Assembly (NCBI RefSeq): GCF_000158955.1
Contig: NZ_GG657757.1
Span: forward strand, 3,507,331 to 3,553,635
Origin: Streptomyces viridochromogenes DSM 40736
GTDB lineage: Bacteria > Actinomycetota > Actinomycetes > Streptomycetales > Streptomycetaceae
Direction of reading: 5' to 3'
DNA length: 46,305 nt
Part shown: positions 1 to 8,931 of the stretch, in pieces
How the letters are laid out: each line of letters starts with the position of its first letter
Position numbering within the stretch: the first letter of the stretch is position 1
Position numbers and translations under genes: made by a program
The notes under the pieces: generated by a model
What the model was told of the DNA's origin: nothing
Database searches by the model: none
The model's input: only the letters and a program-made list of their open reading frames with translations

Positions 1-3000
1 GGGTCGTGCTGCTCTGCCGGGTCGTACGGCACGCCGTAGCCCTGGGTGTAGGCCTGGTCGTAGCCCGTCTGGTCGTACGACGGTGTCTGGGGCTGCCCGC
101 CGTAGGCGTACGGGTCGTACTGGCCGCCCTGGTACGGGTCCGCCTGGTACTGCCCGTTGTACGCGTCCGCCGGGTACTGGGCGCCCTGGTACTGGTCGCC
201 GTAGCCGGTGTAGTCGCCGCCCGGGTAGCCCGCCGCGTTCCACTGGCCGTGGTTCTGCTGCTGCGGGACCCCTGCGGGTGGCTGTTCCGGTGGCGCGGGC
301 GCGGCCGGGAACTCCTCGGGTGCCGTGGCCCCTTCGGCCTCGGCCTGGGCGCGCAGGCGGCGGGCGCGGCGGCCCTCGCCGGCGACCGCCTGGGCCGGGA
401 CGACCGGCTCCTCGGGCAGGTCGTCGTCGACGTCGCGGCGCCGGCCCGGCAGGGCGAGCACCACGAGGACGACGGCGAGCAGGCCCTGCGCCCACAGCCA
501 CAGGGTGTGGGTGAGCGGGTCGTCGTAGGTGACGTCCAGCTTGCCGCCGGTGGCGGGGAGTTCGAAGCCCTGGGCCCAGCCGTCGACGGTGGTGCGGGTC
601 AGCGGCTTGCCGTCGAGCGTGGCCGTCCAGCCGTCGGAGGCGGTGTCGGCCAGGCGCAGCACGCGTCCGTCGGTGCCGGTCGGGATCGTGGTGTGGATGT
701 CGACGGGGCCGGCGGCGACGGGCTGGGAGGTGCCGGAGCCGGAGGCCGGGACGATGGCGGCGCGCGCGACCTCCTGGTCGATCCGCCACAGCGCCCCGCC
801 GCCCTGCTGGCTCAGCCGGGTCAGCCCGGGCGTGGCGTCCAGGACACGGGTGACCTCGCGGGGCGCGCCCTGGTGGACGAGGACGTAGCGCACGGCGAAA
901 CCGCCGAGCTGGTCGGCCTGGTCGGCGCCGGAGCCGGCGACGAGGTTGGCGACGACCTTGTCGAGCTTGCCGTTCTCGCCGTCGGCCGCGGCGATCTCAC
1001 CGTCGCCGAGGCGGGCACCGGAGCCACGGACCAGCATGTAGCCGACATGGGAGGCGGAGTCGCTGTCGAGGACCAGGGTGCGGGCCTGGTCGCGGGTGCC
1101 GCTCTCCTCGGCGACGAACGCGGGCACCTGGGTCGGGTCTCGCCGCTCCAGGGGCCCGTCGGCACCGCGGATGATCCAGCCGGCGGCGAGGAGCAGCGGG
1201 CCCGCGACCGAGGCGAAGGCGATCAGCGCGGCGACCGGCTGGCGCCAGCCGAAGCTCTGCTCGGCCACCCGCGCGCGTGCCCCGTCGGCGCCGAGGACGG
1301 CCGCGGCCAGGAGGGCGATGCCGTAGACCAGGGTCGCGGGTCCGGCCCAGGTGGAGCTGTTGGCCAGGACCGCGAAGACGAAGCCGGTCAGGGCGACGGC
1401 CCAGGCCGTCCGGATGCCCGACTGGCGTTCGGAGCGCAGCAGGGCGGCGAGCGCGGCCAGCACGATGCCGATCAGCATCAGGCCGCTGACGGTGCCGGGG
1501 CCGCCCGGGCTGGCGCCGAGCAGGTCGAGGGCGGAGGCGGCCGAGGGGCCGTAGTCCAGGCCGGCCTGCCGGAAGAAGCCGAACGGAAGCAGTGACAGCG
1601 ACCAGGGCGCGAGGACCAGCAGGGGCGTGCCGAGCTGGGCGAGGAAGCGCGGTCCGTAGGCCGTGATCTCCGACCGGCGCAGGACCAGCAGCCCGGCGCC
1701 GAGGAGCAGCGCGATGGGCCACACGATCGGGGTGAACGCCGTGGCGACGGTCAGCAGCAGGGCGTAGGCCCAGGTGGCGCGCCAACTGCCTCGGGTGCCC
1801 GCGGGGTTGGCCAGGCCGCCGGCCGCGATGCCCGCGCGGGCGATGAGCGGCAGCAGCACGGCCAGGACGGCGGTGCCGATCCGGCCGCCGGCCAGGGCGC
1901 CGGTGGCGGCGGGCAGGAAGGCGTGGGCGACGGCCGCCCAGGCGCGCAGCAGCCGGGACTCCACCAGGGGGCGGGAGGCGAAGTACGCGGTGACACCGGC
2001 CAGCGGCACCGAGCCGATGAGCAGGACCGTCACGGCGAGGCCGGTCGAGCCGAACAGCAGGGAGGCCAGCATCGCCACGAGCGCGACGTACGGCGGCGTG
2101 GAGGAGGTGCCGCCGGCGGCGACCGGGTGCCAGGCGTCCAGGTAGCGCGCCCAGAGGTCGGCGGAGTCGGCCGGGGCGGGCAGCAGGGCGCCGCCCGCGA
2201 GCGCGCCGCCGCCGAGGAGTTCGCGGCAGGCGGCCAGGGAGACGAGCAGCAGGACCAGGAAGAGCACCGGGCCGGGCTTGCGTGCGATGCGCTTGAGCCG
2301 GGCGAACTGCTCGATCTCCAGGAAGTCCGCGTCGTCGCCGCCCGGGCCCGACTCGACGGCGCCGCCGTGCCGTCCCGCGCCGGCGGCGACTTCCGGGTCG
2401 GAGCGGCCGACGACGTTGCTCGCGACCTGTTCGACGGTGGCGCGGACGGTCGCGCCGGGCGGCGGGAACAGCGCCCGCAGCTCGTCCTTGTCGATCTGGG
2501 GTGCGCCTCTGCCGCGTCGTCCGGCGAGGATCCGCTCGGGCCTGAGCAGTGTGCCCATGAGGCCGCGGATCTCGTCGACGGCCTGTCCGGGGACCTTGCC
2601 GACGAGGTAGGCGAGCGTGCGCAGCAGGGTGCCGAGCACGATCCGCAGCAGCACCCAGGGCAGCACGGCCGTACGCGCGTTGACGAGGAGGGTGTAGACG
2701 GCGCCGGCCTTGTCGACCTTGTGCGGGGAGGCCGACGTGCGGCCCACGCAGTCGACGGTGCGGCGCTCACGGGAGGACGCCTCGGCGTGCCGGACGACCG
2801 CTTCGGGGGCGACCAGGACGCGGTACCCCGCCGCGTGCGCGCGCCAGCACAGGTCGACGTCGTCGCGCATGAGGGGCAGGTGCCGGTCGAAACCGCCGAG
2901 CTGTTCGAAGACGTCGCGGCGGACGAGCATGCCGGCGGTGGACACCGACAGCACGGTCCGGACGTGGTCGTGCTGGCCCTGGTCCTGCTCGCGGCGGTCC

Positions 3001-3641
3001 AGACCGGTCCAGCGGCGGCCGGAGTTGGCGATGGAGACGCCGACCTCCAGCAGCTGCCGCTTGTCGTACCAGCCACGGAGCTTGGGGCCCACCACGGCCA
3101 CGTCCTCGCGGCCCAGCTCGTACTCGTTCTCCACGACCCGCAGCAGCTGGGCCAGGGCGTCGGGTTCCGGGGCGCAGTCGTCGTGCAGCAGCCACAGCCA
3201 CTGCACCGGCTCGCCGTGCGGGAGGTCCGGCAGGTCGTACGCCTCGTCGCGCCAGGAGCGCGTGACCGGGTCCCAGCCGCTGGGCCGCTTCAGGTACGGC
3301 AGGTGCTCCGGGGTGAGGACCGGGGCGGTGCGGCCGCACTCCTCGACGGCCTGGCCGAAGCCGGTGCGGCGGGCGAGGTGCAGTACGCGGTCGGCGCCGA
3401 GGGCGTCGGTGACCAGCTGGGCGGAGTCGTCCGCGCTGCCGGTGTCGGCCCCCATCGCGTACTGGACGGGTCGCTCCTGGCCGACCAGCCCGGCGAGCGC
3501 GTCGGGCAGCCAGCGGGCCCCGTCGTGGGAGACGAGGACCGCGGTCACCACATGACGCGGGAACTCAGGGGGGCGGGCCGGGTCGAACGCGGCTGTGGCA
3601 GCGGGGTCGTGATGGGCTGCCGGGTGGCTGTGCACGGACAT
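1..3641 (-). CDS. family 2 glycosyltransferase, large multi-pass membrane protein (partial, C-terminus outside window)
   Basis: The reading frame runs open from an ATG at 3641 through the window edge, giving 1,213 codons. The N-terminal third is a GT-A fold family-2 glycosyltransferase: a short strand ending in VLVSHDGARWL, the GADTGSAD stretch, an LLHDDCAPEPDAL segment with the metal-binding acidic residues, and GGFDRHLPLMRDDVDLCWR. The middle and C-terminal part has many hydrophobic segments typical of polyprenyl-sugar-using membrane transferases, followed by a large extracytoplasmic portion. The last 100 or so codons form a low-complexity tail rich in Gln, Tyr, Gly and Asp (PYQGGQYDPY-like units). 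It probably adds a sugar to a cell-envelope glycan; the acceptor is unknown. It lies downstream of whiB on the same strand but 215 bases apart, so it may have its own promoter. The domain call is firm, the substrate is not. Confidence 0.88.
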   Translation of the reverse strand, partial: MSVHSHPAAHHDPAATAAFDPARPPEFPRHVVTAVLVSHDGARWLPDALAGLVGQERPVQYAMGADTGSADDSAQLVTDALGADRVLHLARRTGFGQAVEECGRTAPVLTPEHLPYLKRPSGWDPVTRSWRDEAYDLPDLPHGEPVQWLWLLHDDCAPEPDALAQLLRVVENEYELGREDVAVVGPKLRGWYDKRQLLEVGVSIANSGRRWTGLDRREQDQGQHDHVRTVLSVSTAGMLVRRDVFEQLGGFDRHLPLMRDDVDLCWRAHAAGYRVLVAPEAVVRHAEASSRERRTVDCVGRTSASPHKVDKAGAVYTLLVNARTAVLPWVLLRIVLGTLLRTLAYLVGKVPGQAVDEIRGLMGTLLRPERILAGRRGRGAPQIDKDELRALFPPPGATVRATVEQVASNVVGRSDPEVAAGAGRHGGAVESGPGGDDADFLEIEQFARLKRIARKPGPVLFLVLLLVSLAACRELLGGGALAGGALLPAPADSADLWARYLDAWHPVAAGGTSSTPPYVALVAMLASLLFGSTGLAVTVLLIGSVPLAGVTAYFASRPLVESRLLRAWAAVAHAFLPAATGALAGGRIGTAVLAVLLPLIARAGIAAGGLANPAGTRGSWRATWAYALLLTVATAFTPIVWPIALLLGAGLLVLRRSEITAYGPRFLAQLGTPLLVLAPWSLSLLPFGFFRQAGLDYGPSAASALDLLGASPGGPGTVSGLMLIGIVLAALAALLRSERQSGIRTAWAVALTGFVFAVLANSSTWAGPATLVYGIALLAAAVLGADGARARVAEQSFGWRQPVAALIAFASVAGPLLLAAGWIIRGADGPLERRDPTQVPAFVAEESGTRDQARTLVLDSDSASHVGYMLVRGSGARLGDGEIAAADGENGKLDKVVANLVAGSGADQADQLGGFAVRYVLVHQGAPREVTRVLDATPGLTRLSQQGGGALWRIDQEVARAAIVPASGSGTSQPVAAGPVDIHTTIPTGTDGRVLRLADTASDGWTATLDGKPLTRTTVDGWAQGFELPATGGKLDVTYDDPLTHTLWLWAQGLLAVVLVVLALPGRRRDVDDDLPEEPVVPAQAVAGEGRRARRLRAQAEAEGATAPEEFPAAPAPPEQPPAGVPQQQNHGQWNAAGYPGGDYTGYGDQYQGAQYPADAYNGQYQADPYQGGQYDPYAYGGQPQTPSYDQTGYDQAYTQGYGVPYDPAEQHD

Positions 3642-3856
3642 CGAGGTACGGGCCCCGGTTCGGTGGACTTCGGTGGACGCCCGCGACCGGTGGGGGCAGC
3701 GGGGCGTCTCGGACGAGCGACCACACTACTGGCAGTCCAATAGGGGCGGCGCGCAGCGCCTCGTTGAGGGGCGGTGGTCGGGAGACGGGCGGGCAGGGCG
3801 GCCCGCCGCCTGTGGACAACCCACCCGCGACGGGCCGTTCACGAAGAGGGGTGGAG

Positions 3857-4120
3857 TCAGACCGCGGCCTTCTTCAGCCGGCGGCGCTCCCGCTCGGACA
3901 GGCCGCCCCAGATGCCGAAGCGCTCGTCGTTGGCGAGCGCGTACTCGAGGCACTCGGAGCGGACCTCGCAGGAGAGGCAGACCTTCTTGGCCTCCCGGGT
4001 CGAGCCACCCTTCTCGGGGAAGAAGGACTCGGGGTCGGTCTGGGCGCACAGTGCGCGCTCCTGCCAGCCGAGTTCCTCGTCCGCGTCGTCGACCAGCAGT
4101 TGCTGCACCAGCTCGGTCAT
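3857..4120 (-). CDS. whiB: WhiB, iron-sulfur sporulation regulator
   Basis: An 87-residue WhiB-like protein whose sequence matches, from memory, the founding Streptomyces WhiB. The four cluster-ligating cysteines are at 25, 48, 51 and 57 (C-x22-C-x2-C-x5-C), followed by the GIWGG turn at 69-73 and a basic C-terminal tail (RERRRLKKAAV) that contacts DNA. In Streptomyces it binds a [4Fe-4S] cluster and acts with WhiA as a co-activator of genes for sporulation septation. The start is an ATG preceded by a GAGGGG ribosome-binding site. A good vegetative-type promoter lies about 75 bases upstream. A short GC-rich hairpin at 3797-3810, after the stop, could be a weak terminator. Nothing in the gene departs from the family. 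Confidence 0.96.
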   Translation of the reverse strand: MTELVQQLLVDDADEELGWQERALCAQTDPESFFPEKGGSTREAKKVCLSCEVRSECLEYALANDERFGIWGGLSERERRRLKKAAV

Positions 4121-4196
4121 GTGCGCCCCTCGTCTGTTCTTTTCCGCGTCCCCGTGATGTAGCCGTTACCGATTCCGGCTGAACGACACGAGTGAA

Positions 4197-4226
4197 ATTA
4201 CAAGTGTGCTGCTCCGGGCGAGTCAA
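4197..4226 (-). promoter_or_regulatory. candidate whiB promoter
   Basis: Reading the minus strand, TTGACT (4226-4221) is followed by an 18-base spacer and TGTAAT (4202-4197). Each hexamer has one mismatch to the TTGACA/TATAAT consensus. It would give a leader of about 70 bases before the whiB start. whiB is known to have more than one promoter in S. coelicolor, so this may be one of several. Confidence 0.5.
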
Positions 4227-4782
4227 GCCGAGATCTGCTATTGAGCCCCTTATTCACTCTGCGGAACCAAGCCCATGCGGAAAGTGTTCAAATCACCATA
4301 AACCCTGACACACAGACGGAGCCCACGAGGGCACCCACCTTCCGCCGGACCCCTCGCAGACCTGTACGGAGAAGGACGCCCAGAGGTTCGATCTCGTTCC
4401 GACACGTACACCGAAGCGAACCGGATCACAGTCGGATCACGAGTACGCAACGGCGCTCGCGCGCACGGATGGACGCCATGTGTCCCGGACGGGCCATGAA
4501 CAAACCTTTCATCTGAGCGGTGAACCGGAAGAGGTGAAACCCGTCCCACTTCCCGGGTGCCGAGTTGACAGTGGGGGTGTGAACCGGTGTCCTAGTGGGC
4601 ATGCTCGCGAACTTGGCATTCACCTCGACCCGCACCGCCGGGTCCCACGGTGCTGCCCGCGCTCGCTGTAGCTGTTGCTGTTCCAGCTGTTGAGCCACAC
4701 CCGCTCCAGCTGAAGGCCGAGCCACCCGTCCCTCGGCTCTCGTTCCCTCTGACCTTCTTTCACTGAGGAACCACCCCACCCC
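4227..4782. other. 556-base non-coding region between whiB and cysteine dioxygenase
   Basis: No convincing gene is seen here; the long open frames on either strand lack start signals and family features. The whiB-proximal part is unusually A+T-rich for this genome (for example around 4240-4310), as expected for the large regulatory region of a developmental gene. A TTGACA hexamer at 4565-4570 points toward the downstream gene but has no clear -10 partner (closest is TCCTAG about 20 bases on). The stretch 4665-4705 has several CTGTTG-like repeats of unknown meaning. Confidence 0.4.
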
Positions 4783-5289
4783 ATGAACAGCGACAGCGAC
4801 CTCCAGATCGCCGGCGACATCCTCGAAGTCGCGCACCTGCTCCAGGCCCCGCGCGAGCACCCGGCCACCGTCGCCGAGTTCGTCGGCCTCGCCCGCTCCA
4901 TCGCCGCCGACCGCTCCCAGTGGGAGCACCTCGTCCGGTACGACGCGACCAGCCGCTGGTACCACCGGCTGCGCACCGGCCCGGGCTACGAGGTGTGGCT
5001 GCTGTCCTGGGTGCCCGGGCAGGGCAGCGGACCGCACGACCACGGCCGCTCCTCCGGTGTGCTGACCGTGCTGGACGGCACGCTGACCGAGCGCACGGAC
5101 CGGGGAACGCGCGCCTTGCGGGCGGGCGCGCAGCGCGTTTTCGCGCCGGGGTACGTGCACGAGGTGGACAACGACACGCTGGAGCCGGCGGTGAGCCTGC
5201 ACGTCTACTACCCGGGGCTGACGGAGATGCCGATGCACACGGCCCCGCACTGCGAGGCGCTGAGCGAGCCGGGCGCCCTCACCGCCTGA
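4783..5289 (+). CDS. cysteine dioxygenase type I family protein
   Basis: A 168-residue cupin that oxidises the cysteine thiol to cysteine sulfinate with O2 and non-haem iron. The iron-binding histidines are visible as H85 and H87 in GPHDHGRSSGVLTVLDG (cupin motif 1) and H126 in APGYVHEVDN (motif 2). The length and the aromatic-rich end (HVYYPGL) fit bacterial cysteine dioxygenases. The glutamate seen in classical cupin motif 1 is replaced by the GRSSG segment, as is usual in this family. It starts at ATG 4783 and is followed by a short tandem repeat and the F420 genes on the same strand. A related thiol dioxygenase acting on another substrate cannot be excluded. Confidence 0.85.
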   Translation: MNSDSDLQIAGDILEVAHLLQAPREHPATVAEFVGLARSIAADRSQWEHLVRYDATSRWYHRLRTGPGYEVWLLSWVPGQGSGPHDHGRSSGVLTVLDGTLTERTDRGTRALRAGAQRVFAPGYVHEVDNDTLEPAVSLHVYYPGLTEMPMHTAPHCEALSEPGALTA

Positions 5290-5364
5290 CCGGTTGCCCT
5301 CACCGCCTGACCGGTTGCCGTGGCCGCTTGACCGGTTGTCGTGGCCGCCGACCGGTTGTCGTAG
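5280..5364. repeat. imperfect 20-22 nt tandem repeat, four units
   Basis: Four head-to-tail units share the core GACCGGTTG with a preceding CCGCC/CCGCT. The first unit begins inside the last codons of the cysteine dioxygenase gene, and the others fill the gap before cofD. Units 1-2 end in GCC and units 3-4 in GTC, so the array has diverged in pairs. Confidence 0.7.
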
Positions 5365-5385
5365 GGGCCTGCAAGACTGTCGCCC

Positions 5386-6345
5386 ATGCGCATTGTGGTT
5401 CTGGCAGGCGGCATCGGTGGTGCCCGGTTCCTGCGCGGTCTGAAGCGGGCCGTGCCGGACGCGGACATCACGGTCATCGGCAACACCGGGGACGACATCC
5501 ACCTCTTCGGGCTGAAGGTCTGCCCGGACCTCGACACGGTGATGTACACGCTCGGCGGCGGCATCAACGAGGAGCAGGGCTGGGGGCGCGCCGACGAGAC
5601 CTTCCACCTCAAGGAGGAGCTCGCGGCGTACGGCGTCGGGCCCGAGTGGTTCGGCCTCGGCGACCGGGACTTCGCCACGCACATCGTGCGGACCCAGATG
5701 ATCGGCGCCGGATACCCGCTCAGTGCGGTGACGCAGGCGCTGTGCGACCGCTGGAAGCCGGGCGTGCGGTTGATCCCGATGTCCGACGACCGCATCGAGA
5801 CCCATGTGGCCGTCGAGGTCGACGGTGAACGCAAGGCGGTCCACTTCCAGGAGTACTGGGTGCGGCTGCGCGCCTCGGTGCCCGCGGAGGCGATCGTGCC
5901 GGTCGGCGCCGACCAGGCGAAGCCCGCGCCGGGCGTCCTGGAGGCCATCGCCGAGGCGGACGTGATCCTCTTCCCGCCGTCCAACCCGGTCGTGTCGATC
6001 GGCACGATCCTCGCCGTCCCCGGTGTCCGGGAGGCGATCGCGGACGCCGGGGTGCCGGTGGTCGGCCTGTCCCCCATCGTCGGCGACGCGCCCGTGCGGG
6101 GCATGGCCGACAAGGTGCTCGCGGCCGTGGGGGTCGAGTCGACCGCGTCGGCGGTGGCCGAGCACTACGGCTCGGGCCTGCTGGACGGCTGGCTCGTCGA
6201 CACGGTGGACGCGGGCGCGGTGGAGCGCGTGGAGGCGGCCGGGATCCGCTGCCGTGCCGTGCCGCTGATGATGACCGACGCCGACGCGACCGCGCAGATG
6301 GCCCGGGAGGCGCTGGCACTGGCGGAGGAGGTGCGGGCGGTTTGA
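5386..6345 (+). CDS. cofD: 2-phospho-L-lactate (phosphoenolpyruvyl-type) transferase CofD/FbiA, F420 biosynthesis
   Basis: A 319-residue member of the CofD family. It joins the activated three-carbon acid to the deazaflavin Fo to give F420-0 (or its dehydro form in actinobacteria). The N-terminal nucleotide-binding loop [11 protein letters not shown] (about residues 8-18) and the TVIGNTGDD stretch are diagnostic, as are the central [13 protein letters not shown] and the [10 protein letters not shown] segment near residue 205. It overlaps the next gene by four bases (TTGA), so the two are translated as an operon. That partner, FbiB, adds the glutamate tail. Length and motifs match the family throughout. 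Confidence 0.95.
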   Translation: MRIVVLAGGIGGARFLRGLKRAVPDADITVIGNTGDDIHLFGLKVCPDLDTVMYTLGGGINEEQGWGRADETFHLKEELAAYGVGPEWFGLGDRDFATHIVRTQMIGAGYPLSAVTQALCDRWKPGVRLIPMSDDRIETHVAVEVDGERKAVHFQEYWVRLRASVPAEAIVPVGADQAKPAPGVLEAIAEADVILFPPSNPVVSIGTILAVPGVREAIADAGVPVVGLSPIVGDAPVRGMADKVLAAVGVESTASAVAEHYGSGLLDGWLVDTVDAGAVERVEAAGIRCRAVPLMMTDADATAQMAREALALAEEVRAV

Positions 6346-7673
6346 GCGGCGAGGTCTCGCATGACCGGCAGGGCGCCGACGGGTACCGGGTGTGGGCCCT
6401 GGGCGGTATGCCGGAGGTCACGGCCGGGGACGACGTGGCCAAGCTGATCGCGGCCGCCGAGCCCGGCCTGGCCGACGGTGACGTGCTGCTCGTCACCTCG
6501 AAGATCGTGTCCAAGGCGGAGGGCCGGGTCCTGCGGGCGGCCGACCGGGAGGCGGCCATCGACGCGGAGACGGTGCGGGTGGTCGCCCGGCGGGGCAGCC
6601 TCCGGATCGTCGAGACCCGGCAGGGCCTCGTCATGGCGGCGGCCGGGGTCGACGCCTCCAACACGCCGTCCGGGACCGTGCTGTTGCTGCCCGAGGACCC
6701 GGACGCCTCCGCCCGCGCGATCCGCGAGGGACTGCGGGACGTCCTGGGCGTCGACGTCGGCGTCGTCGTCACCGACACCTTCGGGCGACCCTGGCGCGCG
6801 GGGCTCACGGACGTCGCGATCGGCGCCGCCGGGGTGCGCGTGCTCGACGACCTGCGCGGGGGCACGGACGCGTACGGCAATCCGCTCAGCGCCACCGTCG
6901 TCGCCACCGCCGACGAACTCGCCGCCGCCGGCGACCTGGTCAAGGGCAAGGCCGCCGGGCTGCCCGTCGCCGTGGTGCGCGGACTGCCGCACGTGGTGGC
7001 GGACGGCGACGACGCGGAGGGCGCGCGGGCCATGGTGCGCGGCGCGCGCGACGACATGTTCCGGCTCGGTACGTCGGAGGCGGTACGGCTGGCCGTGACC
7101 CAGCGACGTACGGTCCGGGCCTTCACGGACGAGCCCGTCGACCCCGGAGCGGTACGGCGGGCGGTGGCCGCGGCGGTGACGGCACCGGCCCCGCACCACA
7201 CCACTCCGTGGCGCTTCGTCCTGCTGGAGTCCGAGGAGTCGCGGACGCGGCTGCTCGACGCCATGCGCGACGCGTGGATCGCCGACCTGCGGCGGGACGG
7301 CAAGACGGAGGAGTCCGTCGCCAAGCGCGTGCGGCGGGGGGACGTCCTGCGGAACGCGCCGTACCTCGTCGTCCCCTGCCTGGTCATGGACGGCTCGCAC
7401 ACCTACGGCGATCCCCGGCGCGACACCGCCGAGCGGGAGATGTTCGTGGTCGCCGCGGGCGCCGGAGTGCAGAACTTCCTGGTCGCGCTGGCCGGGGAGC
7501 GGCTCGGGTCGGCATGGGTGTCCTCGACGATGTTCTGCCGGGACGTGGTGCGCGAGGTGCTGGGACTGCCGGCGGACTGGGACCCGATGGGCGCGGTGGC
7601 GGTCGGGCATCCGGCGGAGGAACCGCGGCCACGGCCGGAGCGGGACGCCGGGGCGTTCATCGAGGTGCGGTGA
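6342..7673 (+). CDS. fbiB: FbiB, coenzyme F420:L-glutamate ligase fused to nitroreductase-like domain
   Basis: A 443-residue two-domain protein. Residues about 15-245 are the CofE gamma-glutamyl ligase, with [14 protein letters not shown], the [15 protein letters not shown] metal/nucleotide segment and [14 protein letters not shown]. Residues about 250-443 are an FMN-binding nitroreductase-fold domain beginning [12 protein letters not shown] and ending near GAVAVGHP. In mycobacteria the C-terminal domain reduces dehydro-F420-0 and supports poly-glutamylation, and the actinobacterial fusion is called FbiB. The start is taken as TTG 6342, overlapping the cofD stop. This coupling and the conserved cofD-fbiB order support joint regulation. 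Confidence 0.94.
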   Translation: MSGEVSHDRQGADGYRVWALGGMPEVTAGDDVAKLIAAAEPGLADGDVLLVTSKIVSKAEGRVLRAADREAAIDAETVRVVARRGSLRIVETRQGLVMAAAGVDASNTPSGTVLLLPEDPDASARAIREGLRDVLGVDVGVVVTDTFGRPWRAGLTDVAIGAAGVRVLDDLRGGTDAYGNPLSATVVATADELAAAGDLVKGKAAGLPVAVVRGLPHVVADGDDAEGARAMVRGARDDMFRLGTSEAVRLAVTQRRTVRAFTDEPVDPGAVRRAVAAAVTAPAPHHTTPWRFVLLESEESRTRLLDAMRDAWIADLRRDGKTEESVAKRVRRGDVLRNAPYLVVPCLVMDGSHTYGDPRRDTAEREMFVVAAGAGVQNFLVALAGERLGSAWVSSTMFCRDVVREVLGLPADWDPMGAVAVGHPAEEPRPRPERDAGAFIEVR

Positions 7674-7735
7674 CGGACGCGGGGCGGGGCCTACTCTCGT
7701 AGGGCCGCTCCTCTCGGATCCCAGGGATTTCATTC

Positions 7736-8737
7736 ATGGCAGGACGATTCGCTCCCAGACCCACGCGTACAACCGTGCGCGGTGGCGAGGCCGTCGTACC
7801 TGTTCCGCGTCAGCAGGGGCGGGCGGACACCGGGCGGGTGCGGGACTGGGCGCCGGACGGGCCGCTGGATCTCGGGCTGGTGCTGGGGCCGCTGCGGCGT
7901 GGGCCGGGGGACCCGACGTTCCGTGCGATGCCGGACGGGTCCGTGTGGCGGGCCTGCCGTACGCCGGCCGGGCCCGGGACGCTACGGGTCTGCGCGTACG
8001 GCGGTGGGGTGCGCGGTCAGGCCTGGGGGCCCGGGGCGGAGTGGCTGCTGGAGCGGTTGCCGGAGCTGCTCGGCGCCGCGGACGACCCGTCGGCTTTCGT
8101 GCCGCGGCACCGGCTGGTGGCGGTGGCCCGGCATCGGCGGCCGGGGCTGAGACTGACGCGGACCGGTCTCGTGCTGGAGTCGCTGATTCCGTCGATTCTG
8201 GAGCAGAAGGTCACGGCCGACGAGGCGTACCGGGCGTGGCGGCTGCTGGTGCGCAAGTTCGGGGAGCCGGCGCCGGGGCCCGCGCCCGAGCGGATGTGTG
8301 TGATGCCGGCGCCCCGTACGTGGGCGCTGATTCCGTCGTGGGAGTGGCATCGGGCCGGGGTCGACAACAAGCGGGCGTCGACGATCCTGCGTGCGGTGCG
8401 GGTGGCCGGGCGGTTGGAGGAGGCGGTCCGGATGGAGCCGGGGGCCGCGCGGGCGCGGTTGGAGGTCGTGCCGGGGGTCGGGCCGTGGACGTCGGCCGAG
8501 ACGGTGCAGCGGAGTCATGGGGCGGCGGACGAGGTGACCGTGGGGGATCTGCATCTGCCGCGGATCGTGGGGTGGGCGCTGGCCGGGGATCGGGATGCGG
8601 ATGACTCCGTGATGCTGGATTTGCTGGAGCCGTATGCGGGGCAGCGGCATCGGGCGGCTCGGTTGATTCTGCTGAGTGGGAGGGTGCCGGGGCGGCGGGT
8701 GCCGAAGATGCCTCGGTGGGATATCGGGCAGTTGTGA
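7736..8737 (+). CDS. HhH-GPD family DNA glycosylase (AlkA-like)
   Basis: A 333-residue protein of the endonuclease III/AlkA superfamily that removes damaged, probably alkylated, bases. The helix-hairpin-helix is VPGVGPWTS (about 245-253), and the catalytic aspartate is D271 in VTVGDLHLP. Upstream is the family segment LESLIPSILEQKVTADEAYRAW (around 147-168, in pieces). The first 100 residues are an actinobacterial extension without a clear motif. It begins at an ATG 62 bases after fbiB, and a short dyad around TCTCGTAGG may belong to its promoter. The four cysteines of an Fe-S cluster are absent, as in AlkA. Confidence 0.82.
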   Translation: MAGRFAPRPTRTTVRGGEAVVPVPRQQGRADTGRVRDWAPDGPLDLGLVLGPLRRGPGDPTFRAMPDGSVWRACRTPAGPGTLRVCAYGGGVRGQAWGPGAEWLLERLPELLGAADDPSAFVPRHRLVAVARHRRPGLRLTRTGLVLESLIPSILEQKVTADEAYRAWRLLVRKFGEPAPGPAPERMCVMPAPRTWALIPSWEWHRAGVDNKRASTILRAVRVAGRLEEAVRMEPGAARARLEVVPGVGPWTSAETVQRSHGAADEVTVGDLHLPRIVGWALAGDRDADDSVMLDLLEPYAGQRHRAARLILLSGRVPGRRVPKMPRWDIGQL

Positions 8738-8756
8738 GGGCTGCCCGTTTTCGGGG

Positions 8757-8931
8757 GCTCGGCGTTGGTGCTGAGGGCGGGGCGCTGCGCAGCCCGGCGG
8801 CGCGGGGTGCCGCTGCGCCCACCCGTGCCGCCCCAGCGGCACGACTGCCCGCAGCTAGGGCGGCACGACTGGCCGCAGCTCGGGCGGCACGACTGCCCGC
8901 AGCTAGGGCGGCACGACTGGCCGTAGCTGGG
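8757..8931. repeat. dispersed intergenic repeat, copy 1, with 24-nt tandem tail
   Basis: The first 107 bases (8757-8863) closely match 12643-12750, beginning GCTCGGCGTTGGTGCTG and ending GCAGCTAGGGCGG. The element contains inverted segments such as GCTGCGCAGC and GTGCCG...CGGCAC. In this copy the last 24 bases (CACGACTGCCCGCAGCTAGGG class) are repeated three more times to 8931, alternating a CTGCCCGCAGCTA form with a CTGGCCGCAGCTC form. Similar high-copy intergenic sequence is familiar from Streptomyces genomes. Confidence 0.8.

Noticed and set aside
6..1595. Long plus-strand open frame of 529 codons
   Set aside because: It is antisense to the glycosyltransferase and has low-complexity Gly/Ala/Arg composition typical of GC-rich shadow frames; no start signal or family motif.
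4426..6165. Minus-strand frame of 579 codons over whiB upstream region, cysteine dioxygenase and cofD
   Set aside because: It overlaps two well-supported plus-strand genes and has no recognisable domain.
8840..8931. CRISPR array from the regular 24-nt repeats
   Set aside because: Units are contiguous with no unique spacers, and no cas gene is nearby; it is a tandem expansion of the dispersed repeat.
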